A stretch of DNA of 64,000 bases from Robertkochia aurantiaca (GTDB taxonomy: Bacteria > Bacteroidota > Bacteroidia > Flavobacteriales > Flavobacteriaceae). Both the position numbers and the translations under genes were made by a program. Numbering within the stretch: the first letter of the stretch is position 1; the number at the start of each line of letters is the position of its first letter. Positions 27,739-35,479 of the stretch are shown one piece after another. Location of the stretch: the NCBI RefSeq assembly GCF_020166495.1, contig NZ_JAINZS010000004.1:248001-312000 (forward strand). Reading direction: 5' to 3'. The notes under the pieces were generated by a model. The model saw nothing but the letters and a program-made list of their open reading frames with translations. It ran no database searches and had not been told where the DNA came from.

Positions 27739-27861
27739 GCATAAAAAGCCGGAACGCAAGTTCCGGCTTTTGTGTTTTCAGACGGCCGTCAAAAACTCGT
27801 TTTTGTAAGGACAGATGAAAACACAAAAGACAGGCCCGGAGGGTCCTGGCTTTTTATGCTC
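27739..27861. repeat. Nested imperfect inverted repeat of about 123 nt
   Basis: The outer arms GCATAAAAAGCC and GGCTTTTTATGC pair over 12 bp, and the inner arms CTTTTGTGTTTTCA and TGAAAACACAAAAG pair over 14 bp. Between outer and inner arms each side carries its own hairpin (GGAAC-GCAA-GTTCC on the left, AGGCCC-GGA-GGGTCCT with a bulge on the right), and the centre holds GACGGCCGTC and CAAAAA/TTTTTG. The two halves read as diverged inverted copies of one tRNA-type terminator. Confidence 0.75.
27744..27772 (+). terminator. Terminator after tRNA-Leu
   Basis: A perfect 12-bp stem (AAAAGCCGGAAC pairing with GTTCCGGCTTTT) around a GCAA tetraloop is followed by T-rich sequence. It forms the left half of the larger inverted repeat at 27739-27861. 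Confidence 0.85.
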
Positions 27862-28330
27862 AAGATGACCGGGCGGGACTCAGCGAGTGGAACGAGCTAA
27901 CCCCGCCGTTACGGGATGCGGGATACGGATATGCTCATCAAAAAGGCTGATATTAACGATCTCCGGGTTCACGATGCACAACATCCCTGGGGATATCTGA
28001 ACGGATACAATACCCCCTTCCGTCAACACCTTTGGTGTTGCCACCTTCCCCCGGCCGGGGGAAGAAACCTAATTTTTTAAACTTTGATCAAGCCCCAGGG
28101 AGTATAACGAAGACCCCCGTCATCGCGGGATGTGGGGTGTGTGATAATTACCAAAATACAAGTGCCGGTCACAAAATACCCACGGGTGTACAACTACCTG
28201 ATAGTGATTATAATCAATAGTCTCTGATAATTTTCCTATATGGGGATTTATCAGCCATTAAACTTGTAAAAAACTTGGATTTTTTGGTTAATACTGATTA
28301 TTTTACACCCCCCAAATCAGCCCTTAATCT
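27862..28330. other. Gene-free, repeat-rich intergenic stretch
   Basis: No credible gene lies here. It contains a GGCGGG/CCCGCC paired segment near 27873-27908, a short run of GGGATRCG-like octamers at about 27911-27935, the double hairpin at 28025-28064, and A/T-rich sequence leading to the kinase gene. No clear promoter for the kinase gene was found. Confidence 0.55.
28025..28064. repeat. GC-rich double-hairpin element
   Basis: A 15-nt hairpin (AACACC-TTT-GGTGTT, 28025-28039) is followed after 5 nt by a perfect 20-nt palindrome at 28045-28064 (CTTCCCCCGG and its complement). The arrangement resembles dispersed intergenic palindromic elements of Bacteroidota genomes. No second copy is present in this window. 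Confidence 0.65.
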
Positions 28331-31300
28331 ATGCCCCAAAACCTGATTGATTCCGACCAAAGGCTTCGGGATCTGATTCAACATGACGTACAACTCCTGC
28401 ATTGGCTTTTAGCCAGGCGCAGTGACGGATTTTGGTTCTTTGAAGCCGGAAATCCCGCATCCTTCTTTACAGATGAACGCTTCTGGAAGTCGGTTAATCT
28501 TGCCGTTCCCGAAGCAGCCGCTCAGTGGGAACGCTCGATGGAGCTGCTTTCTCCTGACGCCAGAAATCGTTTCCGAACTCTGATTACAGATATTCAGGCA
28601 AAATCAGATTTCAGCGAGACCCTTATCCTCCAACCGAACAACGGTGAGAAACACCCCTTTGCTATCGATACATACCTGGTGAGAAATCATAAGGTCCTGC
28701 TCATTCGTTTCAATAAAGTCCCCGAACGGGAAAACTCAGATCTTTTAAGCAGTCTGTCAAAACAGAACGAACTCTACCGGATCACCAATAAGGTTTCAAA
28801 AGTCGGTGGCTGGGAGGTGCGCTTTGATGAACCTTCAATAACCTGGACATCAGTCACAAAGGAAATTCATGAGGTCCCCGACGATTATGAACCGGATTTA
28901 GAAACAGCCATCTCTTTTTACAAGGAAGGCTGGAGCAGGGAATCGATACAGAAGGCCGTAAAAGAAGCTGTCGAAAATAGAATTCCTTACGACAAAGAAT
29001 TAAAACTCATTACGGCTAAGGGACGGGAAATTTGGGTCAGAGCCGTAGGAACCCCAGAATTCGATAACGGAAAATGTATCAGAATTTTTGGGACGTTCCA
29101 GGATATCGGGGAGGATAAACGGAAAGAAAACGAGCGTTTACTTACCAAAGAACGATTCGAAGTTCTTTTCAACAAATCATTTATGGGAATGGTCCTGGTC
29201 GATACCAACCAGAAACTTATACGGTATAACCGGGCCAGTGTTGATATCATGGGTCTGGAAAACATGTCCCATGAAGAAATCATGGGCATTACCTTCAAAG
29301 ATCTTGTACACCCTGAAGACCTCCCGACAGCCCAGACTTACAGAAGGAAACTGCTGAACAGAGAATTTGACTCATATAATCTTGAATGCCGCTTCGTTAA
29401 AAAAACCGGCGAAACAATCTGGTGTCAGGTACATACCTCATTGATACATAGTCCGAACCTCAATGAATCCTTTATCCTTACCACTTATGAAGACATCACG
29501 GCCCGCAAGAACCTGGAGGAAAAGGCAAGCACCTATGCCCGCAGATTCAAAGCGGCTTTTGAACACTCTCCCATTGGGGTAGCACTGGTTTCATTAAAGG
29601 GGCAATGGTTAATGGTCAATAACGCTTTGGGAAATATCATTGGCTATACCAAAGATGAACTACTGGAGATGAGTATTTCTGAACTAACCCACCCGGCAGA
29701 CCGCCAGAACGACCTTCACCTAATCCAGCAATTAACCAGTGCCAGAAAAGAAAGTTACAGCGTACAAAAACGGTTTATTCACAAGAACGGCAATATTGTT
29801 CACGGACTCATACATGTCTCTCTCATCAGAAATGAACAAGGTGATCCCCTTTATTATATGGGGCAGATCAATGACATTACCCGAAGGGTGGTCACTGAAA
29901 AAGCTTTGACCGACAGTTTAGGAGAGTTGCAATGCCTGCTAAATGCCACCACTCATGTCTCGATCATCGAAACAGATCTGAACGGGGTGATCAGGAAGTT
30001 TAATAAGGGTGCTCAAAACCTTTTAGGGTATAAGCCCGAGGATGTAATAGGAATTCATCAGCCTGTTTGTTTCCATGACAATAAGGAAATTAAAATGCGT
30101 TCAGAGGAACTTACCGATTATTATGGCCGGGAAATAAAAGGGTTTGAGGTATTCATTCACAAAGCCCGGAAAGATGAGTTCGAATCACGGGAATGGACAT
30201 ACATCAAAAAGAACGGTGAACGATTTCCGGTACAGCTGGTGGTAACCGCCATTCACGATTATACCGGGCAGATCACTGGCTATCTTGGTGTAGCGACCGA
30301 TATCAGCAGACTTAAAAAAATGGAAGCTTCTCTTTTGCTGGAAAAGGCAAAGGCCGAAAGAGCAAGCCGGTCCAAATCAGAATTTCTGGCGAATATGAGT
30401 CATGAGATACGCACCCCTCTCAATGCCATCGTTGGATTTTCTGAACTGATGAAGCAAACCGAGCTCAGTACGACTCAATCACAATATATTCAGACGGTCT
30501 GCACCTCGGCAGACCACCTGCAAGATATAATTAATGATGTGCTTGATTTTTCAAAAATCGAGGCGGGAAAGGTAGAACTGGAATCTGAAGACACCAACCT
30601 TTATTCCCTTTGTTTGTCAACCATTGACATGATACAATACAAAGCAGAAGAAAAGGGGCTAAAGCTTAAATTCGATTATGATCAATCTCTCCCCTATCTG
30701 GTGAAAACCGATAAGGTTCGTTTGAGGCAAGTATTGATCAATCTGCTCGGGAATGCCATAAAATTCACTCATAAAGGGCATGTACACTTAAAAGTAAGCA
30801 TGCCAACAAACTCAGAAAAAGACTCGTCAGTGGTTCTTTTCTCGATAGCAGATACCGGCATAGGTATCGAATCTAAAAACATACAAAAGATCTTTAAGGC
30901 TTTCGACCAGGAAGATAGTTCGACCACTCGTAAATACGGGGGCACGGGTCTCGGGCTAACCATCAGCAACAGTATACTGAACCTTATGGGCAGTCAAATA
31001 CATGTAGAAAGCGAACCCGGCAGAGGAAGTACCTTTTATTTTGAAGTACCCTTCGAGGCTTCAGAAAAAACAGGCCAGCCGGAAACTATATCTGTTTTAC
31101 CGCGTCGTATCCTGCTGGTAGGCGAAAAACATCTTCTTCCCAAGGTAACTCTGGAGAACCTTGCAGCCCAGAAGGTACAGATATCAACAGCCCGCAACAG
31201 CATTGAAGCCATTGACCTTTTGAATGGCCCTCTGAGTTTCGATCTACTCATATCAGAGCTTACCTTACCCTATACAAGTGCGGGGAACCTGATAGGATAT

Positions 31301-31927
31301 ATCAGAAACCATATGAAAATACCATCCTCTCAATTACCGGTTATTGTACTTTTTGACCCTGATAAAGAAGTCAATCAGGAGCGAATCAAAAAAGCGTGTC
31401 ATGATGCCGATCTGATACCCAAACCAATTACGGTGTTTTCGATTGCTGATTGCTGGGAAAGGCTTCAAAAATCAGCTGCAGCAACACTGGTGTTGACAAA
31501 AGAAAGCAAAGCGTTCAGCTGGATTGAGAACCCAAGGGTCCTGATCGCAGAAGACAACCCTGTAAACCTGTTGCTCGTAAGAACCTTGCTGGAGAAATAT
31601 ATTCCTCAGGTACAAATACTGACCGCATATAACGGGGAAGAGGCGCTTGAGATTTTTAAAACCCACAAGGTGGATCTTATTTTAATGGACCTGCAAATGC
31701 CCGGAATGGGAGGTAAAGAAGCCACCAGACACATACGTTCTTTTGAACCCGAAGGCCGTGAAACACCTATCGTTGCGCTTACCGCTCGGGCGCTTAAGGG
31801 TGAAAGAGACCGCTGCCTGTCTAACGGAATGAACGAATACCTTACAAAACCGATTGTGCAACAGGAATTGCTGCACATGTTAAAAAGATTCTTAACCCTG
31901 AAAAAAACCGACCTACATGTATTCTGA
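28331..31927 (+). CDS. Multi-PAS hybrid sensor histidine kinase with pseudo-receiver and receiver domains
   Basis: This 1198-residue kinase has no transmembrane segment. An unassigned region (1-135) is followed by four PAS/PAC modules at about 150-262, 275-395, 405-520 and 530-662. HisKA has its phospho-histidine at His691 (SHEIRTPLNAIVGF). The ATPase domain has the N box near 805-812, DTGIG at 842 and GGTGLGL at 870. Residues 926-1040 form a receiver-like domain whose phospho-acceptor position is Glu976 (DLLISELTLP), so it cannot be phosphorylated normally. The last domain (1068-1190) is a canonical receiver with Asp1120 (LILMDLQMPGM) and Lys1173. Its 3' end overlaps the HPt gene by 11 nt. 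The signal is unknown; PAS modules often sense redox or small ligands. Confidence 0.92.
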   Translation: MPQNLIDSDQRLRDLIQHDVQLLHWLLARRSDGFWFFEAGNPASFFTDERFWKSVNLAVPEAAAQWERSMELLSPDARNRFRTLITDIQAKSDFSETLILQPNNGEKHPFAIDTYLVRNHKVLLIRFNKVPERENSDLLSSLSKQNELYRITNKVSKVGGWEVRFDEPSITWTSVTKEIHEVPDDYEPDLETAISFYKEGWSRESIQKAVKEAVENRIPYDKELKLITAKGREIWVRAVGTPEFDNGKCIRIFGTFQDIGEDKRKENERLLTKERFEVLFNKSFMGMVLVDTNQKLIRYNRASVDIMGLENMSHEEIMGITFKDLVHPEDLPTAQTYRRKLLNREFDSYNLECRFVKKTGETIWCQVHTSLIHSPNLNESFILTTYEDITARKNLEEKASTYARRFKAAFEHSPIGVALVSLKGQWLMVNNALGNIIGYTKDELLEMSISELTHPADRQNDLHLIQQLTSARKESYSVQKRFIHKNGNIVHGLIHVSLIRNEQGDPLYYMGQINDITRRVVTEKALTDSLGELQCLLNATTHVSIIETDLNGVIRKFNKGAQNLLGYKPEDVIGIHQPVCFHDNKEIKMRSEELTDYYGREIKGFEVFIHKARKDEFESREWTYIKKNGERFPVQLVVTAIHDYTGQITGYLGVATDISRLKKMEASLLLEKAKAERASRSKSEFLANMSHEIRTPLNAIVGFSELMKQTELSTTQSQYIQTVCTSADHLQDIINDVLDFSKIEAGKVELESEDTNLYSLCLSTIDMIQYKAEEKGLKLKFDYDQSLPYLVKTDKVRLRQVLINLLGNAIKFTHKGHVHLKVSMPTNSEKDSSVVLFSIADTGIGIESKNIQKIFKAFDQEDSSTTRKYGGTGLGLTISNSILNLMGSQIHVESEPGRGSTFYFEVPFEASEKTGQPETISVLPRRILLVGEKHLLPKVTLENLAAQKVQISTARNSIEAIDLLNGPLSFDLLISELTLPYTSAGNLIGYIRNHMKIPSSQLPVIVLFDPDKEVNQERIKKACHDADLIPKPITVFSIADCWERLQKSAAATLVLTKESKAFSWIENPRVLIAEDNPVNLLLVRTLLEKYIPQVQILTAYNGEEALEIFKTHKVDLILMDLQMPGMGGKEATRHIRSFEPEGRETPIVALTARALKGERDRCLSNGMNEYLTKPIVQQELLHMLKRFLTLKKTDLHVF

Positions 31928-32651
31928 GGAGAAAGACATAACCAAAGTTCTTCTGATCGAGTCAGACAGCCAGGAGGCGTCCAGATTTGCCGACGCATGT
32001 AGCAAGGCGAATATTCAATCGATCATTCTGAAAGACAGTTACGAAGCGGTGCAATATCTTAAACACAAGAAAGAGGTTGATCTGATCATAGCTGAAAAGA
32101 ACTGTATTCCGCTTGATTCATCACGGTTTCGATCTTATCTGCAGAACGAATTACAACTGCAGTTACCGGTGGTGGTTTCAGTAACTGCCGAAGAAATAGT
32201 AAATGACACTTATTCACAAGATCCCGGCCCTCTGATTCAAAAACCCTTTGAACCCGGCATTATTCAATATCTCAGACGGCTCCTGATGGCTGACAAAAAC
32301 GTTTCCGATCAACAGATTTATTCACTCCAGTACCTCGAAGATATCTCAGAAAATGACAGCTCCTTCATAAAAGAATCCCTGATTCTTTTTTTGGAGACTA
32401 CTGAAACATGCATTCCCGATTTGATCGCAGATGTTACAGAAGAAAAATTTGAAAGCGCCAGGAGTATCGCTCACAAGATCAAACCATCTTTTGCCATGCT
32501 TATGGCGAACCGCGCCGTTGAAATATGCGAGCAGATATGCCATCAGGCTTCTGATGAACAATTACCTGAGCTGGTCAGGGAATTATATAGCCTCCATGAG
32601 CAGATCGCTGAAAAAATTAAGCGTGACCATTTAAAAAACAAGCACGTATGA
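31917..32651 (+). CDS. Pseudo-receiver plus HPt phosphotransfer protein
   Basis: Residues 8-122 look like a receiver fold (KVLLIESDSQEASRF, DLIIAEKNCIPLDS, LIQKPFEPGII), but the phospho-acceptor position is Glu60, so it should be inactive or constitutively on. Residues 135-240 form an HPt helical bundle with the phospho-histidine His186 in ARSIAHKIKPSFAML, close to the HPt consensus AHXLKGS. The protein would shuttle phosphate between the kinase's terminal receiver and the stand-alone receiver encoded next. The ATG overlaps the kinase gene by 11 nt and its end overlaps the receiver gene by 4 nt (ATGA), indicating coupled translation. Confidence 0.88.
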   Translation: MYSEEKDITKVLLIESDSQEASRFADACSKANIQSIILKDSYEAVQYLKHKKEVDLIIAEKNCIPLDSSRFRSYLQNELQLQLPVVVSVTAEEIVNDTYSQDPGPLIQKPFEPGIIQYLRRLLMADKNVSDQQIYSLQYLEDISENDSSFIKESLILFLETTETCIPDLIADVTEEKFESARSIAHKIKPSFAMLMANRAVEICEQICHQASDEQLPELVRELYSLHEQIAEKIKRDHLKNKHV

Positions 32652-33019
32652 CACCCAAAATCCTAATCATTGAAGATAACACCATGGTGTTAAAATCGTT
32701 GGAATTCAAACTAATCCGGGAGGGCTTCGAAGTGCTTACGGCCTCCGATGGAAGGCAGGGCATGTCACTGATCCGGGAAGGATCTTTCGAGCTGGTTATT
32801 ACCGATTTGATGTTGCCTTTTATAACCGGGCTTGAAATCATCGAATATATTAAAACTGAACATCCCGACACTGCAGTTATCGTATTGTCGACTTCAAATC
32901 AGGAGCATATCATAGCTGATGCCTTCAATCTAGGAGCAGATGATTTTATCACTAAACCCTTCAATCCAAATGAACTGACACTCAGGGTTAAAAGAAGTCT
33001 GGGAATCAGAAAGACATGA
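32648..33019 (+). CDS. Stand-alone response-regulator receiver
   Basis: A 123-residue protein consisting only of a receiver domain. The acidic pocket (Glu9, Asp10), phospho-acceptor Asp53 (VITDLMLPF), Thr/Ser switch (VLSTSNQ) and Lys103 (ITKPFNP) are all present. It has no DNA-binding or enzymatic output, so it probably acts by binding a protein partner, as CheY and DivK do. The likely partners are the HEAT-repeat protein or the glycosyltransferase encoded immediately downstream; this is inference. It overlaps both neighbours by 4 nt. Confidence 0.92.
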   Translation: MTPKILIIEDNTMVLKSLEFKLIREGFEVLTASDGRQGMSLIREGSFELVITDLMLPFITGLEIIEYIKTEHPDTAVIVLSTSNQEHIIADAFNLGADDFITKPFNPNELTLRVKRSLGIRKT

Positions 33020-34035
33020 TTGAATTAATTCCTGAAATAAAGAATCATACCGAAGGGATCATCCATTTAATACATGGATTGTCTGTTTTTTTCCTCATCC
33101 TTGTGGTAAGCCTGATCCTGCGTATCATTATACTCCGTCATCTGAAAAGGAGGCGAGCTGTAAGGCGAATGAAACTGCAGGACAAAGGTCTGAAACTCAT
33201 ACATATCTTTCTTTTTGAAGAGACATCTTTAGACGCTGAAATCGTTCAGGAATTTCAAAGGAAACATCTAAGGACCGATTGGAGAAAAAAAACCTTTACC
33301 GACCAGGTCATCGAATTCCTGGAGAATTTCAGGGGCGAATCAACAGGGAAATTGAAAGAACTCTTCTGCGCCTTAAAGCTGGACCAGTATGTATTTGGTA
33401 TTCTAAAGGAGGGTAAATGGTATGAACAGGCAGTAGCCATTCACTATTGTTCTGAATTATCACTGAAGGCCGACGACCTGATTAAAAAACTATTGAATCA
33501 TAAATATTACAGGGTGCGCGAGCAGGCCTATTATTATTTTGTAAAAACGGCCGAAAGCAATCCCTTGGCCTTTATAGAGCATCTGGATCACGAGCTCACC
33601 ATGTGGGAAATGATAAATCTAGAAGATTGCCTCAGGTATTACTATACCGGCTCTGAACCCGATTTTTCTATAGGATTATCTCATCCTCTGATTTCGGTTC
33701 GTATTTTCGCTATTCGACTGATCGGTGTCTTTAATCAATTTGAGCATAGCCTGAAAATCCTACCTTTTCTTCAGGCGGAAAAAGATCGGGTTAGAACAGA
33801 AACAATAAAAGCGCTTTCCAGACTGCAATATGCTGAACTGCACACGCACCTGCTTCGTAATTTTCCGGGTGAGTCTCCACGGGTACAAGATCATATCCTT
33901 AACGTGATCCTTGACAAAGGAAGCTATACAGAGATCAAGGCTCTGGAAACACTTATTCCGGGGTGTCACGCACAAACGCAGCGAAGATTCGAAAGAAACC
34001 GACGACTTGTTTCACCAGCTCATAAAATCGCCTGA
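33016..34035 (+). CDS. Membrane-anchored HEAT-repeat protein
   Basis: A 339-residue protein with one N-terminal membrane segment (about 15-40, HGLSVFFLILVVSLILRIII) followed by a basic stop-transfer sequence and a helical-repeat cytoplasmic region. HEAT-like helices are visible around ADDLIKKLLNHKYYRVREQA, GLSHPLISVRIFAIRLIGVF and EKDRVRTETIKALSRL. Such proteins are scaffolds; here it may dock the receiver onto the synthase. The last 25 residues (from IPGCHAQTQRR) are unlike the rest, while another frame in the same stretch looks more protein-like, so a frameshift or an alternative end is possible. The glycosyltransferase ATG follows after 4 nt. Confidence 0.75.
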   Translation: MIELIPEIKNHTEGIIHLIHGLSVFFLILVVSLILRIIILRHLKRRRAVRRMKLQDKGLKLIHIFLFEETSLDAEIVQEFQRKHLRTDWRKKTFTDQVIEFLENFRGESTGKLKELFCALKLDQYVFGILKEGKWYEQAVAIHYCSELSLKADDLIKKLLNHKYYRVREQAYYYFVKTAESNPLAFIEHLDHELTMWEMINLEDCLRYYYTGSEPDFSIGLSHPLISVRIFAIRLIGVFNQFEHSLKILPFLQAEKDRVRTETIKALSRLQYAELHTHLLRNFPGESPRVQDHILNVILDKGSYTEIKALETLIPGCHAQTQRRFERNRRLVSPAHKIA

Positions 34036-34039
34036 ACCG

Positions 34040-35470
34040 ATGACACTTCTCAACGACATAACATCGTATATCACCCTCTCATTTCTGATTTATGGCTTCC
34101 TGGTGGGCATGGGCTATCTGTTTTCTGCAGTCTTTTCCTTCTTTGAGATCCGGGAATACAAGCGATCATCCAAGATTGAAAAAAAGGTGGTTATGCTGCA
34201 ATCTTCCAACCTGCCCTCCATATCGATACTGGCCCCTGCCTATAATGAGGCGGTAAATATCGTTGATAATATTCGTTCCCTCCTTACCATCAATTACCCC
34301 TCATACGAAATCATCATAATCAATGACGGAAGTACCGATAATACCCTGCCTAACCTTATCAGGCATTTTAATCTCGAACAAACAGAACTGGTATTTCTAA
34401 ACAACATTCCGACCCGGGATGTAAGGAAGGTTTATAAATCAAAAAACAAGGCATTTGAAAAACTGCTGGTTATCGATAAAAAAAACGGTGGTAAAGCAGA
34501 CGCTTTAAATACGGGGATCAACGCAGCTTCACACGATTATTTCTGTGCAATCGATGTCGACTGCATCCTGGCAGATGACGCGCTTTTAAAGTTGGTAAGG
34601 CCCTTCTTGAACGACAAGAAAAAGGTGATTGCCTCGGGAGGTATCATACGTGTGGCGAATGCCTGTGAGATTCAGGGAGGAAGAATCGTATCGGTTCGTT
34701 TGCCCAAAGGTTTCCTCGAACGGGTTCAGATACTGGAATACCTGAGAGCTTTTCTTATGGGAAGAATGGCATGGTCAAGGGCAGACGGTTTATTACTGAT
34801 TTCGGGAGCTTTCGGCCTGTTCGATAAGGAAACAGTTATCGATGCAGGGGGGTATAACACTCAGACCGTAGGAGAGGATATGGAATTACTGGTAAGAATG
34901 CGTCGTATGATGCATAAGAGAAAAACCGCCTATAAAGTTGGTTTTATACCAGATCCATTGTGTTGGACCGAAGTCCCGAATGGTCATAATATCTTAATCA
35001 GGCAAAGAAACAGATGGACCCGCGGAACGATTGAAACATTATGGATTCATCGCGGGATGTTGTTCAATTTGAAATACCGGGTTCTTGGAGTTCTGAGTAT
35101 GCCCTATTGGTTATTCTTTGAATGGCTGGCACCCCTTATAGAGGGCTTCGGTCTGCTATTTTTCATCCTGCTCCTCAGTCTGGGACTGGTGAACTGGGTC
35201 TATGCCATATCATTTATGGCAGCAGCATACGGCTTCGCTGTTTTGTATTCGATTACAGCCATTTATTTCGAAGAAATTTCCTTTCAACAGTATAAAAAAC
35301 CTAAATACATCTATAAACTGGTTCTTACGGCCCTGCTGGAACCAATATTATATCATCCTTTGGTGTTTTGGTCTGCCCTCAGGGGTAATATCGATCTGCT
35401 GAGAGGAAAAAAATCCTGGGGCCAGATGACCCGGCAAGGGTTTGACAGAATCGACAAAGCTAAAAACTGA
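34040..35470 (+). CDS. Processive family 2 glycosyltransferase, inner-membrane polysaccharide synthase
   Basis: The 476-residue protein resembles BcsA/PgaC/hyaluronan-type synthases. One membrane segment (12-35) precedes the GT-A domain, which shows APAYNEAVNIVDNI, INDGSTDN, the DXD pair Asp172/Asp174 (AIDVDC), the catalytic-base block VGEDME (Asp280) and QRNRW (Gln322-Trp326), the QXXRW motif of processive enzymes. About three to four membrane segments follow (345-415, 425-445). No PilZ domain is present, so cyclic-di-GMP control through this protein is not expected. The ATG at 34040 is preferred, since it begins just before the first membrane segment; an upstream TTG at 33911 in the same frame is possible. 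The polymer is unknown. Confidence 0.88.
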   Translation: MTLLNDITSYITLSFLIYGFLVGMGYLFSAVFSFFEIREYKRSSKIEKKVVMLQSSNLPSISILAPAYNEAVNIVDNIRSLLTINYPSYEIIIINDGSTDNTLPNLIRHFNLEQTELVFLNNIPTRDVRKVYKSKNKAFEKLLVIDKKNGGKADALNTGINAASHDYFCAIDVDCILADDALLKLVRPFLNDKKKVIASGGIIRVANACEIQGGRIVSVRLPKGFLERVQILEYLRAFLMGRMAWSRADGLLLISGAFGLFDKETVIDAGGYNTQTVGEDMELLVRMRRMMHKRKTAYKVGFIPDPLCWTEVPNGHNILIRQRNRWTRGTIETLWIHRGMLFNLKYRVLGVLSMPYWLFFEWLAPLIEGFGLLFFILLLSLGLVNWVYAISFMAAAYGFAVLYSITAIYFEEISFQQYKKPKYIYKLVLTALLEPILYHPLVFWSALRGNIDLLRGKKSWGQMTRQGFDRIDKAKN

Positions 35471-35479
35471 CAGATATCC

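Noticed and set aside
27599-27826. Short frames on both strands across the tRNA genes
   Set aside because: They overlap structured tRNA genes and their terminators and are not protein-coding.
28032-28220. A 62-codon frame in the repeat-rich region after tRNA-Leu
   Set aside because: It runs straight through the perfect 20-bp palindrome, has a proline/glycine-rich start caused by the repeat, and shows no protein-like codon pattern.
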